This document shows, in pieces, positions 26,360 to 33,949 of a stretch of DNA of 64,000 nucleotides (position 1 is its first letter; each line of letters begins with the position of its first letter). The DNA comes from Myxococcales bacterium (GTDB lineage: Bacteria; Myxococcota_A; Polyangia; Polyangiales; Polyangiaceae). A program made the position numbers and the translations under genes. The stretch spans positions 248,001 through 312,000 of the forward strand of contig JACPVJ010000184.1 in assembly GCA_016191785.1 (NCBI GenBank), read 5' to 3'. A model generated the notes under the pieces. It was not told the origin of the DNA, did no database searches, and was given only the letters and a program-made list of their open reading frames with translations.

Positions 26360-27081
26360 GCCTCGTCGAGCCCGAATCCAGCCCCAGCAGCGCAGGCGCC
26401 GCGGCGGTGGCTCACGCGGGCGAAGACGTCGTGCGGCGGTACTCCCCGCTGGTCCGCCGGATCGCGATGCGCACGGTGCGCAACCTCCCCGCCCACATCT
26501 CCATCGACGACATCCTCTCCGCCGGGTGGCTCGGGCTGGTCGAGGCGCTCCGGCGTCGCCAGGCCAAGATGCCCGAGCACGAGTTCGAGGCCTACGCCTC
26601 GCACCGCGTGCGCGGAGCCATCCTCGACTACTTGCGCGACCTCGATCCGCTGTCGCGCAAGCTGCGGCAGGCCTCGCGTCGGATCAGCGAGGCCGCGAGC
26701 GAGCTCGTCGGCCGGATGGGGCGATACCCGACCGAAGAGGAGATGGCCGCCGAGCTCGGTCTCGACGTCGACGGCTATCACTCGCTGCTCACCGACATCT
26801 CCCACTCGGGTCACGCTCGCCTCGAGCTCTCGGGGGAAGAGCGCTCGCCGGACCCGTCCCCCGAGGCACGAGCAGCGCAGCACGAGCTCGCAGATCTGGT
26901 GACCGAGGCGATCGACGCCTTGCCCGAGCGTCTCCGACTGGTGGTCGGGCTCTACTATCAAGAGAACTGCAACTTGCGTGAGATCGGGGAAATCCTGGGG
27001 GTGACCGAGTCTCGGGTGTGCCAGCTCCACAGCGAGGCGATCCATCTGGTGCGGGGGCATCTCGGGCTCAAGCGGCGCTGA
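26350..27081 (+). CDS. fliA: FliA, flagellar sigma-28 factor
   Basis: A 243-residue sigma factor with regions 2 (VRRYSPLVRRIAMRTVRNLP, then DDILSAGWLGLVEALRR), 3 (LSRKLRQASRRISEAASELV) and 4 (ALPERLRLVVGLYYQENCNL, then REIGEILGVTESRVCQLHSE). The region-4 ending is diagnostic of FliA/WhiG. It should transcribe late genes such as flagellin and chemotaxis genes and is held by FlgM (2093-2380). Confidence 0.95.
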   Translation: MLVSLVEPESSPSSAGAAAVAHAGEDVVRRYSPLVRRIAMRTVRNLPAHISIDDILSAGWLGLVEALRRRQAKMPEHEFEAYASHRVRGAILDYLRDLDPLSRKLRQASRRISEAASELVGRMGRYPTEEEMAAELGLDVDGYHSLLTDISHSGHARLELSGEERSPDPSPEARAAQHELADLVTEAIDALPERLRLVVGLYYQENCNLREIGEILGVTESRVCQLHSEAIHLVRGHLGLKRR

Positions 27082-27136
27082 ACGGACGCCTACCGACCGT
27101 TTCCGGCTCAAGGACCCGGTTCGTGCTCCGTTCAGC
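27077..27136 (+). promoter_or_regulatory. 10-bp inverted repeat spanning the end of fliA
   Basis: GCTGAACGGA at 27077-27086 and TCCGTTCAGC at 27127-27136 are perfect complements with a 40-base spacer. The first arm includes the fliA stop codon; the second ends 17 bases before the GTG of the kinase gene. Could be a 3' structure of fliA mRNA or an operator for the kinase gene. Confidence 0.4.
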
Positions 27137-27153
27137 GGCGCATAGGGTTCGAA

Positions 27154-27888
27154 GTGCGCTTGCCACAGACCAGCCTCGACGCCGGTGCGTTCACCAGCGG
27201 AGTCTTTCGCGTCGAAGAGCGCGAAGATCTCGTGGCCGAGATGGCCTACGCCCTCCACGACGCGAAGAACATGGCCTGCGCCCTCCAGGCCGGTCTCGAG
27301 TGGCTCGAGGCCGCGCATGCGACCCGCACCGACACCGAGGTCGCCGGCGCGATCGACGAGCTCGGGCAGGTGGTCGGACAGCTTTCTCGCATCCTGGTGG
27401 AAGCGCTGAACGCCGCGCGCTCGGGCTCCAGCCGCCTGGACGTGGTGCTCGAGCGAGTCGAGCTCGGGGCCCTCGCCCAGACGGCGCTCCATCGCTGCCG
27501 CCATCGGGCTGACATCGCCGGTGTCAGACTCGTCGCCGAGCCCAGCCGCGAGATCTGGTGCGAAATCGACCGCGATCTCGTGCTGCGAGTGCTCGACAAC
27601 CTGCTCGACAACGCGCTCAAGGTCTCGATGCGAGGGGCCACCATCACCATCGCGTGCGGGCGCCACGCCGAGCGCGTGGCGATCAGCGTGGCCGACGAGG
27701 GCCCCGGCATCAGCCAGGAAGATCAGGCCAAGATCTTCCAGCTGTTCGTGGCGAGCGGCGCCCAGGGCACGGGCGTCGGCCTGGCCTTTTGCCAGCGAGT
27801 CGCCGAGGCCCACGGCGGGCGCCTGGGCGTGGTGAGCAGCCAAGGCCAGGGCTCGACCTTCGTCCTGAGCATCCCCTCGGCGCCCTGA
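27154..27888 (+). CDS. Soluble histidine kinase with atypical H-box
   Basis: A 244-residue protein with no membrane segment and no recognisable sensor domain. The helical dimerisation region contains MAYALHDAKNMACALQAGLE; the His is followed by DAKN rather than the usual E[LI]RTP or EINTP. The ATPase domain is intact: N-box RVLDNLLDNALKVSMRG, G1 ADEGPGIS, G2 GTGVGLAFCQRVAEAHGGRL. It lies between fliA and fliW in the flagellar run, so it may feed the flagellar regulatory cascade, as cytoplasmic FlgS does in Helicobacter and Campylobacter (analogy only). GTG start with AGGG eight bases before it. Confidence 0.8.
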   Translation: MRLPQTSLDAGAFTSGVFRVEEREDLVAEMAYALHDAKNMACALQAGLEWLEAAHATRTDTEVAGAIDELGQVVGQLSRILVEALNAARSGSSRLDVVLERVELGALAQTALHRCRHRADIAGVRLVAEPSREIWCEIDRDLVLRVLDNLLDNALKVSMRGATITIACGRHAERVAISVADEGPGISQEDQAKIFQLFVASGAQGTGVGLAFCQRVAEAHGGRLGVVSSQGQGSTFVLSIPSAP

Positions 27889-27892
27889 GCGT

Positions 27893-27908
27893 TGGCATCG
27901 CCGTTGCT
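27893..27908 (+). promoter_or_regulatory. Sigma-54 promoter of fliW
   Basis: TGGCATCGCCGTTGCT keeps GG-N10-GC and the TTGC -12 box. The predicted start near 27918 leaves a ~16-base leader carrying AGGAG at 27921-27925 before the fliW ATG, so this site is both well formed and well placed. Confidence 0.7.
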
Positions 27909-27933
27909 AGAGCACCCCAGAGGAGCACCCGAC

Positions 27934-28440
27934 ATGACCACGACCGTCACCAGCGATCGATTCGGAACCATCGAAGCGGATCCCGCCGATATCATCGATT
28001 TCCCGTCGGGCATCATCGGGTTTCCGAACGAGCGGCGGTTCATCCTGGTCCGGCACGGGCGCTCCGACGCCGTCGCCTGGCTTCAGTCCACCGATACCCC
28101 GGCCCTCGCGTTCCCGGTGGTGTCCGCCCACGGGTTCCGCGGCACCTACCCGGACGTGCCGGTCGAAGCGGTGGCCAGTGCCCACGGGATCGAAGCGTCG
28201 GCGGACGAGCTCGCGGTGATGGCGGTGCTCTCCGCGCCGCCCTCCGGTCCAGCGACCGTGAACCTCATGGCTCCGATCCTGGTCAACGCAGCCGAGCGCA
28301 AGGGCGTCCAGGTGTTCCTCGAGGGAACGCGGTTCTCGACCCGCGAGCTGTACTTCCTGCCGCGCGAGCGCGAGTGCGAGACCGAGCCGGCGCCGCCCCT
28401 GGCGGACGACGACGCCGAGATGCAGATGAGCGCCGAGTGA
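27934..28440 (+). CDS. fliW: FliW, flagellar assembly factor / CsrA antagonist
   Basis: A 168-residue protein with the FliW pattern: IDFPSGIIGFPNERRFILVR, then WLQSTDTPALAFPVVSAHGF, then the ATVNLMAPILVNAAERKGVQ segment. In other bacteria FliW binds flagellin or CsrA, linking flagellin export to CsrA-controlled translation. No csrA gene follows here. The C-terminal ~20 residues are acidic. ATG 27934 is chosen over an upstream ATG at 27892 because it follows AGGAG and starts at the conserved region. Confidence 0.9.
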   Translation: MTTTVTSDRFGTIEADPADIIDFPSGIIGFPNERRFILVRHGRSDAVAWLQSTDTPALAFPVVSAHGFRGTYPDVPVEAVASAHGIEASADELAVMAVLSAPPSGPATVNLMAPILVNAAERKGVQVFLEGTRFSTRELYFLPRERECETEPAPPLADDDAEMQMSAE

Positions 28441-28477
28441 CGCTCAAGCTCCGCTCCGAGCGCCCGTTCATGGGTGC

Positions 28478-28738
28478 GTGGCTGGCATCGGTGATCTGAC
28501 GAAAGTCGCGCTCGGCGGCCTCGCAACGAGCGTTCGGCGGTTCGAACGAGCCGCCGAGACCATCGCGCAGCCCACCCCGATGGTTGCCGACAAGGTCGAG
28601 CTCGGCAACTCGCCGTTGCCCGACAAGGTCGGCGCGACCGTCGACCTGCGCATCCAGAAGTATGCGGCCATCGCCAACCTGCGGGTGCTGTCCACGGCGA
28701 TGGAGCTCGAGCGCGAGGTCACCAAGCTGGGCAAGTGA
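28478..28738 (+). CDS. Small protein of unknown function, end of flagellar run
   Basis: An 86-residue protein from GTG 28478. The N-terminal half is basic and polar; residues ~52-86 form one predicted amphipathic helix (VDLRIQKYAAIANLRVLSTA, then MELEREVTKLGK), resembling the terminal helices of axial or rod-associated proteins. No family recognised. It follows fliW by 37 bases on the same strand and is the last gene before the strand changes, so it probably belongs to the flagellar operon. The ribosome site is weak. Confidence 0.55.
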   Translation: MAGIGDLTKVALGGLATSVRRFERAAETIAQPTPMVADKVELGNSPLPDKVGATVDLRIQKYAAIANLRVLSTAMELEREVTKLGK

Positions 28739-28748
28739 CGTCGCGCGG

Positions 28749-29693
28749 TCAGACGCGCCAGCGTCGGGCCAAGTGAACCCGCAAGAGCTCGCGGTACGCC
28801 CCGAACTGGGCGCAGTGGTCGGCGGGCCCGTTTCCGGCGTAGCCGCGCACGTGGAAGCCGCCCTTCACGAACCACGAGATGAGGTCCAGGCCGAACGGGT
28901 CGGTGCCGCGCGGCTTGGTCGCCCGGGGCTTGCCGCCCACCTCGGCGATCAAGTAGTTCGCCGTCTCGGTGGTCGAGGAATACCCGGGCGGGATGATGGA
29001 CGAGTGGGTCACGTACATCAGCTTCTTGCGGGCTGCCGCCTCGCGCGCGAACTCCGAGAACGGAGCCAGCTGCATGGCGTTCAGCGTCCCGCCGCCCGGG
29101 TCGTACCCCGAGTGCAGGCCGTCGAGCAGCACGACGGTGTCCACGCTGCGCTTCTGCGCCAAGATGCGACCGACGGCGCCGTAGCCGGCGCTCCAAGCGC
29201 TCAGGCCAATCCGGCGCGCCTTCGCGCTCGGCAGCCCCGCCCGGCTAGCCACCACCCGCTCGGTCGCGGCCAAGAGCTCGCGAAACGCGTCCGGGGAGGA
29301 GAAGTACTGGTCGTACGCGCCGGACCCCGTGCCCAAGTCGATGCCGACGAACACCGGCCCGTCCATCACGCGCACCCACTCTTTGCGCGCGGCTTCGTGC
29401 CCGTGGAAGTGAAAGACCACGTCGAAGGCGCCGGTCTTCTTCGCGCCCCGCGGCACCATCACCTGGCCCGTGGGCAGTCCCTTTCGCCAGGGCTCATAAG
29501 CGCCGAAGCCGGGGTCATCGGTGAGGCACGGGTTGATGCCGCCGCGCTCCTTCGGGGTCTTCTGGACCTGCGTCTCGGGTCCCGGTTTGGCGAGGACCCA
29601 GGCGTTCTTGGGCTCTGCCCCTGCGTTGGAGGTTTGACACAGCCCCAGCGCCAAGGCGGCGGACACTTGGCGTGTGCGTGTGAAGATCGACAT
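28749..29693 (-). CDS. Secreted alpha/beta-hydrolase-like protein
   Basis: A 314-residue exported protein (signal peptide MSIFTRTRQVSAALALGL, cleavage after NAG or NAGA). It has FDVVFHFHGHEAARKEW near residue 95, a nucleophile-elbow-like SAWSAGYGAVG with Ser in the x-S-x-G position, LLDGLHSGY as the possible acid and a late PADHCAQF as a possible catalytic His. This fits an alpha/beta-hydrolase acting outside the cytoplasm; the substrate cannot be told. Converges with the flagellar run and shares a 63-bp divergent gap with the large HDOD gene. Confidence 0.75.
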   Translation of the reverse strand: MSIFTRTRQVSAALALGLCQTSNAGAEPKNAWVLAKPGPETQVQKTPKERGGINPCLTDDPGFGAYEPWRKGLPTGQVMVPRGAKKTGAFDVVFHFHGHEAARKEWVRVMDGPVFVGIDLGTGSGAYDQYFSSPDAFRELLAATERVVASRAGLPSAKARRIGLSAWSAGYGAVGRILAQKRSVDTVVLLDGLHSGYDPGGGTLNAMQLAPFSEFAREAAARKKLMYVTHSSIIPPGYSSTTETANYLIAEVGGKPRATKPRGTDPFGLDLISWFVKGGFHVRGYAGNGPADHCAQFGAYRELLRVHLARRWRV

Positions 29694-29702
29694 GGCGTAG
29701 CC

Positions 29703-29748
29703 GTGCCAAGCAAGAGCCGCGCCTCCCGGCCCGCGATTTGCTTGGCAC
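29703..29748. promoter_or_regulatory. 11-bp inverted repeat in the hydrolase/HDOD divergent gap
   Basis: GTGCCAAGCAA at 29703-29713 and TTGCTTGGCAC at 29738-29748 are perfect complements with a 24-base spacer. They occupy most of the 62-base space between the two divergent start codons. The geometry fits either an operator acting on both genes or a hairpin in the HDOD gene leader. Confidence 0.5.
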
Positions 29749-29755
29749 CGTCGGC

Positions 29756-32002
29756 ATGACACGCGTGAGCAACCGCCCGCACCGGTCGCTGAGCGGTCGA
29801 CCCTTCGGCCATCGAGAAGCTCAGCGTCCCGTCTCATTGGCCAGTCTCCCGCCCTCGGCCCCGGTCGACGTCGCCGTCCAAGAGGATCTTTGGTTCGGTA
29901 GCACTCAGGACGACCGCGCCGAAGAACGTGCGGCCCAGAGCATGGCCGCCAAGGTGGGACGCATCGTGGGCGCCAAGCCGTTCCCGGAGGCTGCTCGTCG
30001 CCTGGACGAGCTGACGCGCGGGGTGTCGTGCAAGATCGGCGACGTCGTTCGCGTGCTCGAGCAGGACCCAGCGCTGTCGGCTCGCCTGCTCCGCCTGGTC
30101 AACTCGTCGGGCTACGCGCTGCGCATGCGCTGCTCGTCGGTGCACCACGCGGCCGTGCTGGTGGGGACGCGCCGCCTCAATCAGCTCGCCACCACGGCGG
30201 CCGTGCTCGACATGTTCGAGTCGAGCACCCGGTTCGCGTCCCGGATCGTCGAGCACGCGGCGGTCGTCGGTTCCCTGTGTCGCTACCTGGCCGCCCACTT
30301 CGGGCTTCCCAGCGACGAGCTCGCCACGTCCGGGTTCTTGCACGACATCGGCAAGCTGGTCCTCTTGGACACCGAGGGGACCGACTACGCGAACCTGCTC
30401 GAGACCCACAGCGACGGTCCCGACCACGCTTCCCGGGCCGAGCGCGAGCAGTTCGGCTTCGATCACGCCGTGCTCGGCGCCCACGTGCTCTCAGCCTGGC
30501 ACATCCCCGAGCCGGTGCCGAAGGTCGTCGCCTGGCACCACCATCCGGCCAGAGCGCTCCAAGCCGGAGGCATGGTGGCGGCCATGGTGCAGGCGCTTCG
30601 CATGGCGGACGCCATCGCCCACTTCTTGGTCGCCACCCCGAAGGCAGAAGCCATCGAGAGCCTCTCGCGGAGCGAGATGGCGAGCTACCTGGAGATCGGC
30701 GAGGCGCAGCTCGCCGCCATGTGGTCCGACTTCGAGGGACTCTATTTCCACGCTCGAGCACGCGGGCGTGATGCAGACCCCGAGATCGTCCCCCGACGCA
30801 TCAGCGTGGAACCGAAGTCCAAGGCACCCAAGGCGACCAAGGTCCCCAAGCAGTTTCCGTGTGTGTGTTGCGGCGCTGCCAGCTTCGGTTCCACCTGCGA
30901 GGCTTGCCATGGCTACGTCTGTTCGGACCACTGGCACGACCGCGAGCAGTGGTGCGCGCACTGCGTCGCAAGCTACCGGGCGCTCGAACGCGAGTCGTCC
31001 GTCCCGGTGGGGATCAGCGCTACGGCAGCCGCCACGGTGGCCGCTGCTGCGGGGGCAGGGGCCTTCGCTTCGGGCTCCGGCGCGGGCGCTGCGGGGCTGG
31101 TCGCGGTCGGCGCGGGGGCGATCGCCGCGGCAGTGGTCGTGATCTTGCACCGCGCGTCGCGCCGCATGCGCTTCCTCCGCCAGCAGGCCGAGAGCGGATC
31201 GGACCGGAGGTCGCAGACCGACCTGCTTCACATCGAGGTCCCGAGTCTGCCGGCGGTGCCAGGGATCGACATTGCCAGCATCATGCCGAGCGCGCCGACG
31301 ATCACCGAGCTCTCGGACGCTGGCCTGCCGCCGGCAGCCTCGGAGTCGACCGAAGCGGTGATGCGGGCTTCCCGGACGGCCGTGACCGAGCCGCCGGATC
31401 CGATGATCGAGGCGATGACGGCGCCGCCGCCGGCGCTGAGCGAGGCGCCGGATCCGAAGATCGAGGCGATGACGGCGCCGCCGCCGGCGCTGAGCGAGGC
31501 GCCGGATCCGATGATCGAGGCGATGACGGCGCCGCCACCGGCGCTGAGCGAGGCGCCAGATCCGATGATCGAGGCGATGACGGCGCCGCCGCCGGCGCTG
31601 ACCGAAGCGCCGGATCCGATGATCGAGGCGATGGCGGCGCCGCCGCCGACGCTGAGCGAGGCGCCAGATCCGATGATCGAGGCGATGACGGCGCCGCCGC
31701 CGGCGCTGAGCGAGGCGCCTCCAGGCGTCGACCGCGAGGATCCAGCGGCGTTCCTGCCCACCGAGCTCGGCACGTTCTCCGCGGTGGCGGCCGAACCCGA
31801 GCCGGGCGTCGCGCGGAGCGAACCCCAGACGAACTCGCCGCTCAACGCGGGGGTGCGCTGCTCGCCCGCGCCCAAGCTCCACCGCTGCCTCGCCGGCCCG
31901 AGCCGCCCGGCAGATGTGGGGACGGCTCCCACCGAGCCGCCGCCCGCATGGTCCGCCGTCACGCGCAGCTCGACGCCGCCCGAGCACCTCGCGCTGGCGT
32001 GA
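29756..32002 (+). CDS. HDOD-domain membrane protein with Cys-rich cluster and tandem repeats
   Basis: A 748-residue protein. Residues ~70-270 are an HDOD domain (LEQDPALSARLLRLVNSSGY, then GFLHDIGKLVLLD, then AWHHHPARAL). Residues ~368-403 hold a Cys/His cluster with at least seven Cys (FPCVCCGAASFGSTCEACHG, then CSDHWHDREQWCAHC), likely zinc-binding. Residues ~422-464 are a Gly/Ala-rich hydrophobic stretch, probably membrane-inserted. Then come six 18-residue repeats (PDPMIEAMTAPPPALSEA) and a Pro-rich tail. HDOD proteins are signalling scaffolds, not proven phosphohydrolases. Start ATG 29756 is chosen; a TTG at 29738 falls inside the inverted repeat. Confidence 0.82.
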   Translation: MTRVSNRPHRSLSGRPFGHREAQRPVSLASLPPSAPVDVAVQEDLWFGSTQDDRAEERAAQSMAAKVGRIVGAKPFPEAARRLDELTRGVSCKIGDVVRVLEQDPALSARLLRLVNSSGYALRMRCSSVHHAAVLVGTRRLNQLATTAAVLDMFESSTRFASRIVEHAAVVGSLCRYLAAHFGLPSDELATSGFLHDIGKLVLLDTEGTDYANLLETHSDGPDHASRAEREQFGFDHAVLGAHVLSAWHIPEPVPKVVAWHHHPARALQAGGMVAAMVQALRMADAIAHFLVATPKAEAIESLSRSEMASYLEIGEAQLAAMWSDFEGLYFHARARGRDADPEIVPRRISVEPKSKAPKATKVPKQFPCVCCGAASFGSTCEACHGYVCSDHWHDREQWCAHCVASYRALERESSVPVGISATAAATVAAAAGAGAFASGSGAGAAGLVAVGAGAIAAAVVVILHRASRRMRFLRQQAESGSDRRSQTDLLHIEVPSLPAVPGIDIASIMPSAPTITELSDAGLPPAASESTEAVMRASRTAVTEPPDPMIEAMTAPPPALSEAPDPKIEAMTAPPPALSEAPDPMIEAMTAPPPALSEAPDPMIEAMTAPPPALTEAPDPMIEAMAAPPPTLSEAPDPMIEAMTAPPPALSEAPPGVDREDPAAFLPTELGTFSAVAAEPEPGVARSEPQTNSPLNAGVRCSPAPKLHRCLAGPSRPADVGTAPTEPPPAWSAVTRSSTPPEHLALA
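31397..31720 (+). repeat. Six tandem 54-bp coding repeats
   Basis: Six in-frame copies of a 54-bp unit beginning GATCCGATGATCGAGGCGAT, differing at only a few positions (for example AAG for ATG in copy 2, ACC for AGC near the end of copy 4, GCG for ACG in copy 5). They encode an 18-residue acidic/Pro-rich repeat. Copies this alike suggest recent expansion and possible copy-number variation. Confidence 0.95.
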
Positions 32003-32066
32003 ATCGCTCAGGGTTTTCCGAGAGCTGCCGTTCCCAAGACCGAACTCCGTTCCTGCCGAATCAGTC

Positions 32067-33101
32067 ATGTTTGAGCCGCGGGTTTCCAGTGCGCCGCCCA
32101 TTTCCGAACGGGCGTCGCGAATTTTGGTGGTGAGCCCGGACCCGGCCCACCAGGCCGAGCTCGTGAGCCTGCTCGACCAGGACGGCTACGAAGCGCTGAA
32201 GCTCTCCGACGTGGACGAGCTGATCCGGGTCGTCGCGGAGTTCGAGCCCGATCTGGTGCTGCTCGACGCGGCTCAGGTGACCACCAGCAGCGCGGAGCTC
32301 TGCGGAGAGCTGTCGGCGCTCGACCCCAAGCGCCACCTGCCTCTGGTGGTCGTGGGCTGGCAGGCCGCGGAAGAGGGCGAAGTGGTCGCCCACCTGCTGT
32401 CCGGCGCGGACGACTTCGTTCGCGACCCGGGAGCCGTGGGCGAGCTCTCTGCTCGGATCCGCGCGCGCCTCCGCGTCAAGCGGCTGGTCGACGCGTTGCA
32501 CCGGGTCCGCAACGAACGGGACCTGTTGCGTCGTGACGCCGAGAGTGACGCGCTCACCGGCTTGATGAATCGCCGTGCGCTCGAGCGCGCGGCCCAGTCG
32601 CGCGTCGACAAGCGCGAGCGATTCGGAGTGCTCTTCGTCGATGGCGACCGATTCAAGCAGATCAACGACGGCTACGGCCACCTGGTCGGCGACCGAGTGC
32701 TCGTCTCGATCGCCGAGATGCTCCGGGCAGGGCTACGCCCCGGCGACGCCGTGGGTCGCTACGGCGGCGAGGAGTTCGTGGCCATCGTCGCGGGCGCCGG
32801 TCCCGAGTCAGCGAGGCTCGTCGCCGAGCGCCTCAGGCGGAGCATCGAGGCACTTCCGCCGCTGAAGCCGGGCCCAGAGCGCGTCACCGTGAGCATCGGC
32901 ACCGCGGTGTTCGATCCGCGGAGCCCCGAGGACGTGCAATCGGTCTTCCGCCGGGCAGATCTGGCGCTCTACGCTGCCAAACGCGCGGGCCGCAACCGCG
33001 TGGTGATGCACACCGCCGAGTGCGAAGAGGCGCTGTCCCCCGCTCAGTCGTCGGCGCGACCTTCGTCGCCCTTGCCGCGGGTCCCGGAGGTCGGGGGATG
33101 A
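32067..33101 (+). CDS. Receiver-GGDEF diguanylate cyclase
   Basis: A 344-residue protein: receiver-like domain at ~18-135 (ASRILVVSPDPAHQAELVSL, with a possible phospho-Asp in LVLLDAAQ but the usual acidic pair reduced to SPD), then a GGDEF domain with LTGLMNRRALE, FVDGDRFKQINDGYGH and active-site GGEEF. RPGD lies five residues before GGEEF, the canonical RxxD inhibitory site, so an active, product-inhibited c-di-GMP synthase is predicted. ATG 32067; stop overlaps the next HDOD gene as ATGA. Confidence 0.9.
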   Translation: MFEPRVSSAPPISERASRILVVSPDPAHQAELVSLLDQDGYEALKLSDVDELIRVVAEFEPDLVLLDAAQVTTSSAELCGELSALDPKRHLPLVVVGWQAAEEGEVVAHLLSGADDFVRDPGAVGELSARIRARLRVKRLVDALHRVRNERDLLRRDAESDALTGLMNRRALERAAQSRVDKRERFGVLFVDGDRFKQINDGYGHLVGDRVLVSIAEMLRAGLRPGDAVGRYGGEEFVAIVAGAGPESARLVAERLRRSIEALPPLKPGPERVTVSIGTAVFDPRSPEDVQSVFRRADLALYAAKRAGRNRVVMHTAECEEALSPAQSSARPSSPLPRVPEVGG

Positions 33102-33943
33102 ACGAGCAGAAGCTCGCCAGCATCGCCCCGGCGCCCGACCCGGACGGCGGACTCGAGCGCGAGCTCTTGAAGCGCCTCAACACCGGCCGTGCGGGGTTGC
33201 CCGTCTTGCCTCAGGTCGCCGGACTGGCGCTCCGCCTCGCCGGCGACCGCAACGCGAATGTCGCCGAGCTCGCCCGCCTGGTCGAGACCGATCCGCCGAT
33301 CGCCGCGAGATTCCTCTCGGTCGCGAACAGCGCGCTCTACTTCCGGGGCTTCGTCATCGGCTCGACTCAGGCCGCCATCGTGCGCCTGGGCTTGGCCCGA
33401 ACCCGCGACCTCTTGTTCCAGGTGGTCTACTCGAACACGACCGTCGGCCTCAAGCGCTTTCAATCCGAGGTGCGCGTCTCGTTCGAGCGGAGCGTCAGCT
33501 GCGCCATTGCGACGCGGGTGGCGTCGCAAGTGCTGGGGATGCCGCTCGAGCTCTCGTACATGTGCGGGCTGCTCCACGACATCGGCGAGGCGCGTGTCTA
33601 CCGCGTGTTCGAGCACATCCCCGCGGCCACGCCCGGCAGCCCCGAGGTGGAGCGGCTGGTACGAAAGCATCACACCCGCGCAGGCGCCGAAATCGCGATG
33701 GCCTGGCATTTGCCTTCCGAGATCGTCGATGCCTGCGCTGCACACCACGATCTGGGCGCCTCCGATTCGGTGGCTGTGAGACTCGTCATGCTCGCCGATC
33801 TGGTCACCGAAGCTGTCGAACCGGATTCCGACCGGCTCTTCACCCTCGGGATCAACGACGCGCAGTGGCGGCGTTTCAAAGAAGCCTATGTGCGTGAGAG
33901 CGCGACCTCGCGCCAGCGCGCTGCGCAACTGACATCCGCTTGA
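33098..33943 (+). CDS. HDOD-domain protein
   Basis: A 281-residue protein that is essentially one HDOD domain: LPVLPQVAGLALRLAGDRNA, LVETDPPIAARFLSVANSAL, YMCGLLHDIGEARVYRVFEH, and AWHLPSEIVDACAAHHDLGA. The HD pair is kept, but HDOD proteins generally lack proven hydrolase activity. Translational overlap with the diguanylate cyclase gene suggests the two work together, perhaps the HDOD protein as an effector or scaffold for c-di-GMP signalling (inference). Confidence 0.9.
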   Translation: MNEQKLASIAPAPDPDGGLERELLKRLNTGRAGLPVLPQVAGLALRLAGDRNANVAELARLVETDPPIAARFLSVANSALYFRGFVIGSTQAAIVRLGLARTRDLLFQVVYSNTTVGLKRFQSEVRVSFERSVSCAIATRVASQVLGMPLELSYMCGLLHDIGEARVYRVFEHIPAATPGSPEVERLVRKHHTRAGAEIAMAWHLPSEIVDACAAHHDLGASDSVAVRLVMLADLVTEAVEPDSDRLFTLGINDAQWRRFKEAYVRESATSRQRAAQLTSA

Positions 33944-33949
33944 CGAACC

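Noticed and set aside
28441-28738. csrA after fliW
   Set aside because: The 86-residue protein there has none of the CsrA sequence (no MLILxRKxGE start).
31397-31720. CRISPR-like array of 54-bp repeats
   Set aside because: The copies are directly adjacent with no spacers, in frame, and encode an 18-residue protein repeat.
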